Of a stretch of 64,000 nt of DNA, positions 50,934-59,448 are shown in pieces. This DNA is from Flavobacteriales bacterium (GTDB lineage Bacteria > Bacteroidota > Bacteroidia > UBA10329), in NCBI GenBank assembly GCA_016124845.1, contig WGMW01000033.1, forward strand, positions 1 through 64,000, given 5' to 3'. The notes under the pieces are model-generated. The model was not told the origin of the DNA, made no database searches, and saw nothing but the letters and a program-made list of their open reading frames with translations. Numbering within the stretch: position 1 is the stretch's first letter; each line of letters starts with the position of its first letter. Position numbers and translations under genes: made by a program.

Positions 50934-51268
50934 TCTTTCACCTCTGTTATTTTTTCTTCGGGTATGTAAATGGCGGGTAGGGCGGCATCCTGCGGGTCGA
51001 AGAGGATGAGGTCTTTCTGCATTCCGGCCACATACTTCAGGTTGCAGCTGGCCTTTTTGCACAGGCGGTCGAGCATGCCATGGCAATGTTCGAGGTAATG
51101 CTCCATGGACTTGGTGCCGGTAATGGATACGAGCTTCTTTTGCCGGTTGTAATAGTAGATATTGCAGCAGTTGAGTTCGCATACCATGCTTACAATACGT
51201 TTGATGGGGATGTAATGCATAATTCCCATCTCTGTCACCTTCAGTTTCCAATTCTTAGGCTGTTTCAT
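50906..51268 (-). CDS. Small protein with possible LytTR-like domain
   Basis: A 120-residue protein. Residues 10-60 (GIMHYIPIKRIVSMVCELNC, LVSITGTKSMEHYLEHC) follow the strand-helix pattern of LytTR DNA-binding domains, but the rest differs and no receiver domain is present. It could equally be an unrelated small alpha/beta protein. Its last codons (LLNSRFTG) lie inside the 21-bp array. Confidence 0.45.
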   Translation of the reverse strand: MKQPKNWKLKVTEMGIMHYIPIKRIVSMVCELNCCNIYYYNRQKKLVSITGTKSMEHYLEHCHGMLDRLCKKASCNLKYVAGMQKDLILFDPQDAALPAIYIPEEKITEVKDLLNSRFTG

Positions 51269-51532
51269 GATTTATAGGTTATATGACATTAACAAGGTAG
51301 TCGTGTTTGAGGGTGAGGTACAGGGTTGACCTGTCTTCTTTATTAACAGGTTGTTGTTTATTGCGCGGTGCAAGGTTGCGCGTAAGTACGAACAATGGGG
51401 CAGTGTTTTTTCCGTTCACTCCGCCAAACGGGCATTTCATTACCGAAAATCGGCCATTCATTCAATTACAGAACACAAGTGTTCTACATCATGCATTCAA
51501 TGCATACCTTTAGGGGAAATGTTGTGGATGCC

Positions 51533-53878
51533 ATGAGACGTTCATTTTTCCTATTTGTAATCATGTTCTTGTCGGACTTGATCACTGCTGGCGAATCCTT
51601 CTCACAGAATTTTGTGTGGGCAAGACAGTTGAATCTTCACGATACTTATTCTGGTTCGATTGTGGATGTTGCCATGGACGAAGAAGGCAACTCATATATT
51701 ACCGGCCATTTCAATGGGTCAACACTTTTTACTGGATTTCCTCTTGTTTTTACTGATGAGGGTGGATTCTATCTGGCTAAAATCAATCCCGCAGGAGAAA
51801 CTGTTTGGCTAAGAACAGTTAAGGGCGTAATAGGTACAACGGCAATTGCCTACGACAACAATGGTAATATTTGCGTTATCGGATTCCTTGAAGGCACCGT
51901 TCATTTTGGAATATCTCTGGTAACGGTTGATACGGGTGTCGGTTCTTATTTTATTGCCAAATACACCACTTCGGGAGCGCTTGTTTGGTCAAAGATCTAC
52001 GAGAACGCTTATTCGCCAACGAACAGTGACAGTCTAATATCACTTTCGGATATAGCTTGCACGCAGTCAGGGGATATTCTGATTACAGGAATGCTATACA
52101 ACTATGAAATTGGAGGTGCTGTCCTAAATCCGAACACGCATACGAGACGCGTGTTTCTGGCTCAATTGAACGATACGGCTAACACAGAATGGGCGAAGGT
52201 GGTAGAGGGAGATGCCCGGTATTTGAATCCAACCCAGCTTACGTCCGATCCGGATGGGAATGTGTTTCTCGGAATAATTTGGACCGATGTGATCGGAGAG
52301 ATCATATTCGATGCGCAGACAACACTTACTGGTTCAGGATTTGTCAATTCTGTCATCGCAAAATATGACCCACTCGGTAATTGCCTGTGGGCTCAAAGAA
52401 CCAGTAGTTTGGTCAGGGATGAACTTAAAGGGCTGAATACTGATGAATTCGGCAATGTCTATGTTTCAAGATACAGTTCCGTCTTAGTATCACCGGTTCC
52501 CAATAGTGACAGGTTTTCTTGGCTCGATAAATTGAATCCATCTGGCCAATCGATCTGGACAAAGTCAGGTAGGGATGTATTATGTAGGTCGTCCGTTACA
52601 GCAAAGGATGGGAATACGTATATGCACATCGGTTCCATCTTTGCAACAGACTCGCTTTTTTTCAATGGTTTTGAAATAGAATATCAGGAAGATGAAAGTG
52701 CTGTAATGAAGGTTAACACCTCCGGCACCGTTCAGTGGGTCAAATACGTTAAGTCCGGCAATGGAGGTATGAGAATAGCTGCTTCGGGCAATGGTTCCAT
52801 ATTATTCGGCTACGGAGGAGTGAGTGGTTTCAGTTATGTGTTTGATGAGAACGTTTTGAGCGGGACGGATGATGCTTATTTCGACTATGCCGCACTTATT
52901 TATGATAGGTCTTACGCTCCAGTATCGAACAACACCATTACCGGAAATATCTTTAACGATAATAATTCCAATTGCCTTATCGACTCTGTTGATGATCCGA
53001 TTGAAGGATTCTCAGTAGTTGCAATTCCCGGCCCTTACTACGGAACCTCTGATTCATTGGGCAATTACACAGTAGCTGTAGATACGGGCGAGTATGTCAT
53101 CTCTCAGATAGAAGTCCAGTCGCATCAGTTTACAAATGCGCTTAATTGTCCGGTAACCAACGAATATTCGGTTCAGTTACATACGATTGACTCTGTGGCT
53201 GATGGTTTTGATTTTGCCAATAATTACAATTTGTGCGGACTGCTTACAGGTAAAAGTTCAATGGGTGAGTCGGTATGCTGTGATTCCGTTCTTCAGTATT
53301 CCCATATCTTTTGCAATCATGGTCTGGACACGGTTCGTGATGTGTCTGTCGAGATACAGTATTCTGATAGAGTAATTCCTTTGGCAAGTAGTATTCCATG
53401 GTCCAGCTATGACCCTTTAGATTCCATCATGGTTCTGAATATTGGAGATATCCCTCCTGGATCCTGCACGGAATTGATAATGATTGACTCGGTCACTTGT
53501 ACACCAGACACCTATTATGGGAATTGGTATGGTTACGATGTCCGAATTGAACCTCAGAATCTCTGCTATGCAAATGACAGTATTTTCAATAAATACTCAG
53601 GGGCATTTTTTGCCTACAGATGTATTGATGCTATATACGAACGGGAAAAGCATGCGATTCTCATCTTCCCCAACCCCGCCACAACCACCCTGCGCATCCA
53701 GTTGCCCGATAATGTGCGGCAGGCCACGGGCATTTGCCTGTATGATATGATGGGCCGACAGGTGCAGCAATTGGCCTACAGCCCCACTATTGACATAAGC
53801 CCCCTTGCCAAAGGCACCTACGTGGTGGTGGTTGCTACCGAGCAGGGAAGATTCAGAAATGTGATACAGAAGGAATAG
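51533..53878 (+). CDS. T9SS surface protein with beta-propeller (SBBP-like) repeats and SdrD-like domain
   Basis: ATG at 51533 (MRRSFFLFVIMFLSDLITAG) gives the signal peptide; the frame upstream to 51395 is unlikely coding. Residues 25-460 carry repeated D-x-x-G-N blades (DVAMDEEGNSYITGHFNG, YDNNGNICVIGFLEG, DPDGNVFLGIIW, DEFGNVYVSRYSS). Residues 480-560 form an SdrD-B/Cna-B-like domain (ITGNIFNDNNSNCLIDSVDD). A beta domain with DUF11-like text follows, then the T9SS C-terminal domain (IFPNPATTTLRIQLPDN). Predicted large surface or released protein of unknown target. Confidence 0.87.
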   Translation: MRRSFFLFVIMFLSDLITAGESFSQNFVWARQLNLHDTYSGSIVDVAMDEEGNSYITGHFNGSTLFTGFPLVFTDEGGFYLAKINPAGETVWLRTVKGVIGTTAIAYDNNGNICVIGFLEGTVHFGISLVTVDTGVGSYFIAKYTTSGALVWSKIYENAYSPTNSDSLISLSDIACTQSGDILITGMLYNYEIGGAVLNPNTHTRRVFLAQLNDTANTEWAKVVEGDARYLNPTQLTSDPDGNVFLGIIWTDVIGEIIFDAQTTLTGSGFVNSVIAKYDPLGNCLWAQRTSSLVRDELKGLNTDEFGNVYVSRYSSVLVSPVPNSDRFSWLDKLNPSGQSIWTKSGRDVLCRSSVTAKDGNTYMHIGSIFATDSLFFNGFEIEYQEDESAVMKVNTSGTVQWVKYVKSGNGGMRIAASGNGSILFGYGGVSGFSYVFDENVLSGTDDAYFDYAALIYDRSYAPVSNNTITGNIFNDNNSNCLIDSVDDPIEGFSVVAIPGPYYGTSDSLGNYTVAVDTGEYVISQIEVQSHQFTNALNCPVTNEYSVQLHTIDSVADGFDFANNYNLCGLLTGKSSMGESVCCDSVLQYSHIFCNHGLDTVRDVSVEIQYSDRVIPLASSIPWSSYDPLDSIMVLNIGDIPPGSCTELIMIDSVTCTPDTYYGNWYGYDVRIEPQNLCYANDSIFNKYSGAFFAYRCIDAIYEREKHAILIFPNPATTTLRIQLPDNVRQATGICLYDMMGRQVQQLAYSPTIDISPLAKGTYVVVVATEQGRFRNVIQKE

Positions 53879-53884
53879 ACCGTT

Positions 53885-53988
53885 TGTCACCCTGACGGAG
53901 CGCCTGCCCTGAGCTTGTCGAAGGGAAGGGTCTCTGAGATAAGTGCGCTGAACTGAGATTCATCGCACACTCGGAATGACAGGAAAGG
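53885..53988. repeat. Dispersed intergenic repeat (GAGCTTGTCGAAGGG / GGAATGACA type)
   Basis: CCTGAGCTTGTCGAAGGG (53910-53927) and CACTCGGAATGACAGG (53969-53984) are common Bacteroidota intergenic repeats. Similar pieces occur at 35200-35246 and 55134-55170. Confidence 0.55.
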
Positions 53989-54009
53989 TGAAATGACAAA
54001 AAAGAAAAA

Positions 54010-55005
54010 ATGAAAAGAATATTACTCTTCGCTTTTGGGTTGCTGCCGCTGGTAGGGGTGGGGCAGAATTGGCAGTCGGTAAGTTGTGGTGATCTGCCAA
54101 GTGAGTTCGAATGCTATAGTTCTGAATCGATGCACAGCTTTACAGATACCATTGACCCTATTGCAGATACGTCACTTTTTTGGGTGGATGAGACAGGTCT
54201 TTGGCAATATGGTCATGGCTATAAACCGATGTTTGATAGTATTTCACCTTTTCAGGGGTGGATAACTGATTCGGTAAATAGTTACCCCATTGGGGCAAAT
54301 GCACACCTGAATATCTCAATTGGAGATTTTTATGGAGGATGGCCTGGAGGAAATTTCATCCTGTTCCAACACAAATTGGATATTCAATCTGATCTTGAAG
54401 GCGCTTTTATCGAAATTTCATTCGACAGCTTGAATTGGTATAAAGCAGAAGAGGTGTCATGTCCTACCACACGTTTTTACCATTATCCCATCAATCAAAC
54501 ACGCACAACCATGTACGATACGGGATATATGTTCTCTGGGACATTACCGGACTGGATATGGAGTGGGGTTCAGTTCATTTGGGGCTATCCAGTTTTTCAG
54601 GGAGATGAAAATCGGTCGGTTGAAGCAAATGGCAGCCATGCAACAGCTGGCAATAAACTGTATATGAGGTTTGTTTTTCAAAGTGATGACATTGAATCGG
54701 AACAGGCTGGATGGATGATCAGGAAAATTGTTGTTGGACGATTTGACCTATATGGCTCCGTTTCCGAAACCGACTATCTGCCCCTCACCATTTACCCCAA
54801 CCCTACCACAACCACCCTGCGCATACAGTTGCCCGATAATGTGCGGCAGGCCACGGGCATTTGCCTGTATGATATGATGGGCCGCCAGGTTCACCAACAG
54901 GCCTACAGCCCAACCATTGACATCAGACTCCTTGCCAGAGGCACCTACGTGGTGGTGGTAGCTACCGAGCAGGGAAAATTCAGAAACGTTATACAGAAGG
55001 AATGA
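54010..55005 (+). CDS. T9SS type A sorting-domain protein, unknown main domain
   Basis: Signal peptide MKRILLFAFGLLPLVGVGQ. Residues 20-255 form a jelly-roll-like beta region (FTDTIDPIADTSLFWVDETG, AFIEISFDSLNWYKAE, LYMRFVFQSDDIESEQAGWM) of unknown family, possibly carbohydrate-binding. The sorting domain (IYPNPTTTTLRIQLPDN to VIQKE) is a near copy of that in the upstream gene. The stop overlaps the ATG of a truncated third copy. Confidence 0.85.
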   Translation: MKRILLFAFGLLPLVGVGQNWQSVSCGDLPSEFECYSSESMHSFTDTIDPIADTSLFWVDETGLWQYGHGYKPMFDSISPFQGWITDSVNSYPIGANAHLNISIGDFYGGWPGGNFILFQHKLDIQSDLEGAFIEISFDSLNWYKAEEVSCPTTRFYHYPINQTRTTMYDTGYMFSGTLPDWIWSGVQFIWGYPVFQGDENRSVEANGSHATAGNKLYMRFVFQSDDIESEQAGWMIRKIVVGRFDLYGSVSETDYLPLTIYPNPTTTTLRIQLPDNVRQATGICLYDMMGRQVHQQAYSPTIDIRLLARGTYVVVVATEQGKFRNVIQKE

Positions 55006-55151
55006 AAAGAATATTGCTCTTCGCTTTTGGGTTGCTGCCGCTGTCTGTGCGTGGGGCAGTCCGAGTGTCCGCCACAAGCGGACGTATCGAGGACCGTGGG
55101 GAGGCATACCCGCGCACTTCTCGATACATCATTCCACTTCGTGGCTGCTGA
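55002..55151 (+). pseudogene. Truncated T9SS gene start
   Basis: The first 48 bp repeat the signal-peptide region of the 54010 gene almost exactly (MKRILLFAFGLLPL), starting in the overlap with its TGA. The frame then enters dispersed repeat text and stops at 55149-55151. The body and sorting domain are missing. The following 270 bp to 55423 hold a hairpin repeat (CACTTCG 55135-55141, CGAAGTG 55158-55164) and no gene that I can support. Confidence 0.7.
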
Positions 55152-55423
55152 GCCTGTCGAAGTGCTCAGGCCACTCAATTTGGTAATGTAGCATTCTTGT
55201 TTCCATCTCATTGAAGTTTTTGTCGACCTCAAAGGAAACGCTGAATGCTGCTTATACATGGATGCTAACCCTGCTTCTTGTGAGGGTGTTGTTGTCGTTC
55301 CAAGTGTGCGAGGAGCCCTCTGTTCAGCACAGCGGACCTCAATGATATTGTTGTTGTTCGATTCAGTGTTGGTTGGTTCCTCATCATCACAAAAACGAAG
55401 AAATTCCACACTAATTTGCGGGC

Positions 55424-56434
55424 ATGAAAGACACCCTCCGCATCTGTATTGTCGGCCTTGGTAGGGCAGGCAACTTCCATCTTACATCCATTGAACGTAT
55501 GGACGGCCTCGAACTGCATTCGGTAGTAGATACCGATGCCGCCTTGGCGCAGCGCGAAGGTGAAGCTCGCGGTTGCAAGTGGAGTACCGAGTTGACCGAA
55601 CTCCTAACGGATGATGCCTTGGATGCCGTCATTGTGGCATCGCCAACGGATGCGCATTTCCAGTACATCTGCGATGCGCTGAACGCAGGCAAACACGTTT
55701 TTACGGAAAAGCCCGTGGGGCACACGGTAGAGGAGATAAACACGTGTTTTGAGCTGGCATCAAAGCATGGTTTGGCCTTGCATCTGGGATTTCAGCGCAG
55801 GTTCGATAAAAACTTCATGGCCCTTAAACGCAGATTGCCCGAACTGGGCGATGCACGTATCGTGAAGGCCAGTTCGCGCGATAATCCGCGGCCATCGTAC
55901 GAATACCTCAAAATATCGGGAAACATCTTCCACGATATGCTCATTCACGATTTCGACATGCTCATGTTCCTCTTCGGGGCCAAACGTCCCGAAACGGTAT
56001 TTGCCGCAGGGCACGCTTACGATGAGACCATTGCCAGCTACAACGATTACGATACCGTGATGGTGACCATCAAGTACCCCGATGGACTCGTGTGCAGCAT
56101 CGATACCAGCCGCATTGCCGCCTATGGCTACGACCAGCGCATAGAGGTTTTCGGGAAGAACGGCATGGCCACCGTGGAGAACGAGCGCAACAACTCCGTG
56201 AACGTGTACACCGAAAAGGGTGGAAGCCACGAGCCGTACAACTACAGTTTCCCGCAGCGGTATAAGGAAGCGTACTTTGAGGAGATGGTGCAGTTTGCAG
56301 ATGGCATTCGCAACAGAAAGTTGACCAATGTGTCGCACGAGGAATGTGTGCTCTCGCACCAACTGGCCGATGCTGCGTTGGAATCCATCAGAACAGGTGT
56401 TGCCGTACGCTTCAATGATTTCCTTGAAATCTAA
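55424..56434 (+). CDS. Gfo/Idh/MocA-family NAD(P)-dependent oxidoreductase
   Basis: N-terminal Rossmann fold with ICIVGLGRAGNFHLTSI, the family EKP motif in VFTEKPVGHT near residues 92-101, and the catalytic-domain HDMLIHDFDMLMFLFG with the aspartate-histidine pair of inositol-dehydrogenase-type members. The C-terminal GFO_IDH_MocA domain has DTVMVTIKYPDGLVCSIDTS. Length 336. The sequence resembles inositol 2-dehydrogenases but the sugar substrate is not settled. It is preceded by a TAATTTGC close to the ATG, so its leader is short. Confidence 0.9.
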   Translation: MKDTLRICIVGLGRAGNFHLTSIERMDGLELHSVVDTDAALAQREGEARGCKWSTELTELLTDDALDAVIVASPTDAHFQYICDALNAGKHVFTEKPVGHTVEEINTCFELASKHGLALHLGFQRRFDKNFMALKRRLPELGDARIVKASSRDNPRPSYEYLKISGNIFHDMLIHDFDMLMFLFGAKRPETVFAAGHAYDETIASYNDYDTVMVTIKYPDGLVCSIDTSRIAAYGYDQRIEVFGKNGMATVENERNNSVNVYTEKGGSHEPYNYSFPQRYKEAYFEEMVQFADGIRNRKLTNVSHEECVLSHQLADAALESIRTGVAVRFNDFLEI

Positions 56435-56450
56435 CTCTTGTTAATAAGAG

Positions 56451-56458
56451 TACCTTCG
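56451..56458 (+). promoter_or_regulatory. Candidate -7 element of the helicase gene
   Basis: TACCTTCG, one mismatch from TAnnTTTG, 66 bp before the helicase ATG. A long leader is common for cold-inducible DEAD-box helicases. Confidence 0.4.
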
Positions 56459-56524
56459 CGCCAGCAAAAACGGAAATGGCATTGAACGATTTGATGGCTG
56501 TTTCACAACTATCTATCAAACTAT

Positions 56525-57808
56525 ATGTCATTTAAAGACCTCGGCTTGGCCGAACCTCTGCTTCGTGCCATCAACGATAAAGGCTACGAAACCCCATCAC
56601 CCATTCAAGAAAAGTGTATTCCGGTAGTGCTCGAAGGCAAGGATGTTTTGGCATCTGCCCAAACGGGCACGGGTAAGACCGCAGGCTTTTCGCTTCCCAT
56701 GTTGCAACTGCTTTCGCAGGGAAGGGAAAAGCATAATCGTCCAGTAAGGGCGCTCATCCTCACACCGACCCGCGAACTGGCGGCACAGATCGGTGAGGAG
56801 CTCAAGGATTACAGCAAGTATCTGCATCTGCGGTACACGGTCATCTTCGGAGGCGTGAATCAGAATCCGCAGGTTCGTGCCATTAAGCAAGGTGCAGATA
56901 TTTTGGTTGCCACCCCGGGCCGACTTTTGGACCTGCACGGTCAGAACCTTCTCCGTCTCGATAATGTGGAGATGCTGGTGCTGGATGAGGCCGACCGCAT
57001 GCTCGACATGGGCTTTCAGCGCGACCTGAACCGCATTATCCACCTTCTGCCTGCCAAGCGACAGAATCTTCTGTTCTCTGCCACCTTCAGCAAAGAGATA
57101 AAGAAGCTGGCGCAGACCTACCTTACGCATCCGGTATCGGTTTCGGCTACGCCTGAGAACACTACGGTAGAGAAGATAGAGCAGCGCACCATCCGTGTAG
57201 ATAAGGGAAAGAAGACCGCGCTTACCATTAAGCTCATTTCGGAGGGCAATTGGCAGCAGGTGCTCATCTTTACTCGCACCAAGCACGGGGCCAATCGCCT
57301 CAGTCAGAAGTTGGAGAAGGCCAAGATCACTTCAGCGGCTATCCATGGCAACAAGACGCAGAACGCACGTACCAGCGCGTTGGCAGGTTTTAAGAGCGGG
57401 AAGATCCGTGTGCTGGTGGCCACCGACATTGCCGCCCGTGGTTTGGATATTCCGTTGCTTCCACACGTGATCAATTACGAATTGCCGAATGTGCCGGAAG
57501 ATTATGTGCACCGCATTGGCAGAACAGGCAGAGCAGGTGCAAGCGGTGAGGCCATCTCATTGGTAGGTGGCGATGAGGTGGATTACCTAACAGGCATTGA
57601 GAAACTGCTGGGTGAAAAGCTCACACGACAGATCATTCCGGGTTTTGAACCGCAGGATCCTGAGACCGCGCCCGAAAAGAAGCAGTCATCTCCACGTCCT
57701 CCTCGCGACAAAAAGGCTCACCAGAGATCTGCCCCTAAACCGAAGAGTAGCACGGGTAAACCAAAGGGCAAATGGCGTGGTAAGCGTCCAAAGCGTGGTT
57801 CGGCATAG
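56525..57808 (+). CDS. DEAD-box RNA helicase (RhlE-like)
   Basis: ATP-dependent RNA helicase of 427 residues. Motifs in order: Q motif ([14 protein letters not shown]), [11 protein letters not shown], Ia PTRELAAQI, Ib [59 protein letters not shown]. The basic tail (residues 370-427, [20 protein letters not shown]) binds RNA non-specifically. It probably works in ribosome assembly or RNA decay in the cold. Confidence 0.95.
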   Translation: MSFKDLGLAEPLLRAINDKGYETPSPIQEKCIPVVLEGKDVLASAQTGTGKTAGFSLPMLQLLSQGREKHNRPVRALILTPTRELAAQIGEELKDYSKYLHLRYTVIFGGVNQNPQVRAIKQGADILVATPGRLLDLHGQNLLRLDNVEMLVLDEADRMLDMGFQRDLNRIIHLLPAKRQNLLFSATFSKEIKKLAQTYLTHPVSVSATPENTTVEKIEQRTIRVDKGKKTALTIKLISEGNWQQVLIFTRTKHGANRLSQKLEKAKITSAAIHGNKTQNARTSALAGFKSGKIRVLVATDIAARGLDIPLLPHVINYELPNVPEDYVHRIGRTGRAGASGEAISLVGGDEVDYLTGIEKLLGEKLTRQIIPGFEPQDPETAPEKKQSSPRPPRDKKAHQRSAPKPKSSTGKPKGKWRGKRPKRGSA

Positions 57809-57886
57809 TTTTCAAGAATATTGTTTAGATGCTTGAACATTTAACAACTTTTTATGGTTGGCTTTTCAACTGGCGTTTAAACATCA

Positions 57887-57900
57887 GTTACATTTGTAAC
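57887..57900 (+). promoter_or_regulatory. MarR-operon operator overlapping the -7 element
   Basis: GTTAC-attt-GTAAC is a perfect dyad that contains TACATTTG (57889-57896), a full -7 match. A second small palindrome GTTGCAAC is at 57902-57909. A MarR dimer bound here would block RNA polymerase, giving autorepression of the efflux operon. Confidence 0.6.
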
Positions 57901-57902
57901 CG

Positions 57903-58394
57903 TTGCAACCAAAACCATCCAAGTTGTACCGATCAGGCGTTTACGGGTATGAAATGACACTCATTTCGGAGGTGTATATCAGCACACTTTCGGAGTTGAT
58001 GAAGCCGCATGGGCTGGAACGTTATTTCGTGGCCGTGATGTATCTGAACGAACACAATGGCGAACTCACACAGAAGGATCTTGGTGCTGCGCTGAGGCGC
58101 GATAAGGTCTTTATAATGCGTTTGGTGGACGCGCTAAGTGAGAAAGGTTTTGTGGTGAGAAGGCAGGACAGTAACGACCGCAGGTGTCAACTGCTGGAAC
58201 TTACACCAGAAGGCATGGCGCTCATCCCGAAGATCGAAGAGGCCATCAGTCAGACCAACGAATTGATATTCAAGGATTTTACAGAAGAAGAGAGAAGCTG
58301 TTTTGAGAAGGGCATGCATCATTTGATGAAGCTCTTGGAAACGCAGCCAAAACCAAGTTTTACAGTTAAAGCAAGCGAACGCGAAGATGATTAG
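57903..58394 (+). CDS. MarR-family transcriptional regulator
   Basis: Winged-helix regulator of about 163 residues. The DNA-binding wing lies at QKDLGAALRRDKVFIMRLVD and VRRQDSNDRRCQLLELTPEG. The start is unclear: TTG at 57903 stands 7 bp after the -7 element (leaderless), whereas ATG at 57954 would give 146 residues but cut the first helix short. It overlaps the adaptor gene by 8 bp and so leads an RND efflux operon, which it likely represses until a toxic ligand binds. Confidence 0.87.
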   Translation: MQPKPSKLYRSGVYGYEMTLISEVYISTLSELMKPHGLERYFVAVMYLNEHNGELTQKDLGAALRRDKVFIMRLVDALSEKGFVVRRQDSNDRRCQLLELTPEGMALIPKIEEAISQTNELIFKDFTEEERSCFEKGMHHLMKLLETQPKPSFTVKASEREDD

Positions 58395-59436
58395 ACCATT
58401 GGAATGGATATCTGGAAGCACGATGCTTTCGGCCATCATATTGCTCGCCTCGTGTGGAGGTGAAGCAACCAAAGAAGTGAAGCCAGGACCAGCGGCTGCT
58501 TCCATGCAGGTGGATGGATATAAGGTAGTGCCGAAGCCTTTCAACAGCACCGTAACGGTAACGGCCGAACTGCGTCCGAACGAACAGGTGCAACTGATGG
58601 CACCCATGGCGGCTCAGGTGCTGGACATCTTCTTTGAGGAAGGCCAGCAGGTTTCCGAAGGAGACGCCATCATCCGCATGGACGACCGTAGTTGGAAAGC
58701 GCAACTTACGGGGCTGCGAGCCGAACTCAATACCGCAACCAGAGATCTGGAGCGGAAACAGTCATTGCTTTCCATTGAAGGAAGTACGCAGGAGGAGATC
58801 GATCAACTGACATCGACCATCGAAACGCTTCGAGCGCAGATTCAGCAACTGGAGATCAACATCAATCTGGCCAACGTCACGGCACCGTTTTCCGGGCGAT
58901 TGGGCATGCGGAACTTCAGCAAAGGAGCGTATCTCAAAGCAGGTGATGTCATCACCACGCTTTCATCCACCAACGAGATCAAGGTCGATTTTTCCATTCC
59001 GCAGGAACACCGCAAGAGCATTTCGTTGGGAGATGCCGTCAAATTGATGGTATTGGGCGATACGCTTCAGGCAAAGGTTTATGCCATTGACCCTGTGATA
59101 GATGCCACCTCGCGAACCTTGGATGTTCGGGCCAAAGTGAAAGGCACAGAGGCGAATGTTGTTCCAGGTGCGTTTGCCGAAGTGCAGGTGGCCACCGACT
59201 TTGTAAAGGATGCATTGCTTGTCCCAACGCAAGCAGTTGTGCCAGAGATCAACGACCAGACCGTTTTCGTTTGTCATAATGGGAAAGTGGAACGCAAGGT
59301 GGTGCAACTGGGCGCGCGTACGGCCGAACTGGTTCATGTGAAGGAGGGAATTGCAGCAGGCGATACCATCATTCTTACAGGATTGCTTTCCATAAAACCA
59401 GACATGAGCGTTCAAATACAGACCCTTAACCAGTAA
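58387..59436 (+). CDS. RND efflux periplasmic adaptor (HlyD/MFP) lipoprotein
   Basis: Signal with lipobox LLASC. It has the membrane-fusion layout: barrel-sandwich half-motifs (VQLMAPMAAQVLDIFFEEGQ and VTAPFSGRLGMRNFSKGAYL), a central alpha-hairpin (ELNTATRDLERKQSLLSIEG), and the beta-barrel domain VDFSIPQEHRKSISLGDAVK. It links the inner-membrane pump to TolC. At 349 residues the length is normal. Second gene of the marR-adaptor-pump-tolC operon. Confidence 0.94.
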   Translation: MIRPLEWISGSTMLSAIILLASCGGEATKEVKPGPAAASMQVDGYKVVPKPFNSTVTVTAELRPNEQVQLMAPMAAQVLDIFFEEGQQVSEGDAIIRMDDRSWKAQLTGLRAELNTATRDLERKQSLLSIEGSTQEEIDQLTSTIETLRAQIQQLEININLANVTAPFSGRLGMRNFSKGAYLKAGDVITTLSSTNEIKVDFSIPQEHRKSISLGDAVKLMVLGDTLQAKVYAIDPVIDATSRTLDVRAKVKGTEANVVPGAFAEVQVATDFVKDALLVPTQAVVPEINDQTVFVCHNGKVERKVVQLGARTAELVHVKEGIAAGDTIILTGLLSIKPDMSVQIQTLNQ

Positions 59437-59448
59437 GCAAAACCGACC

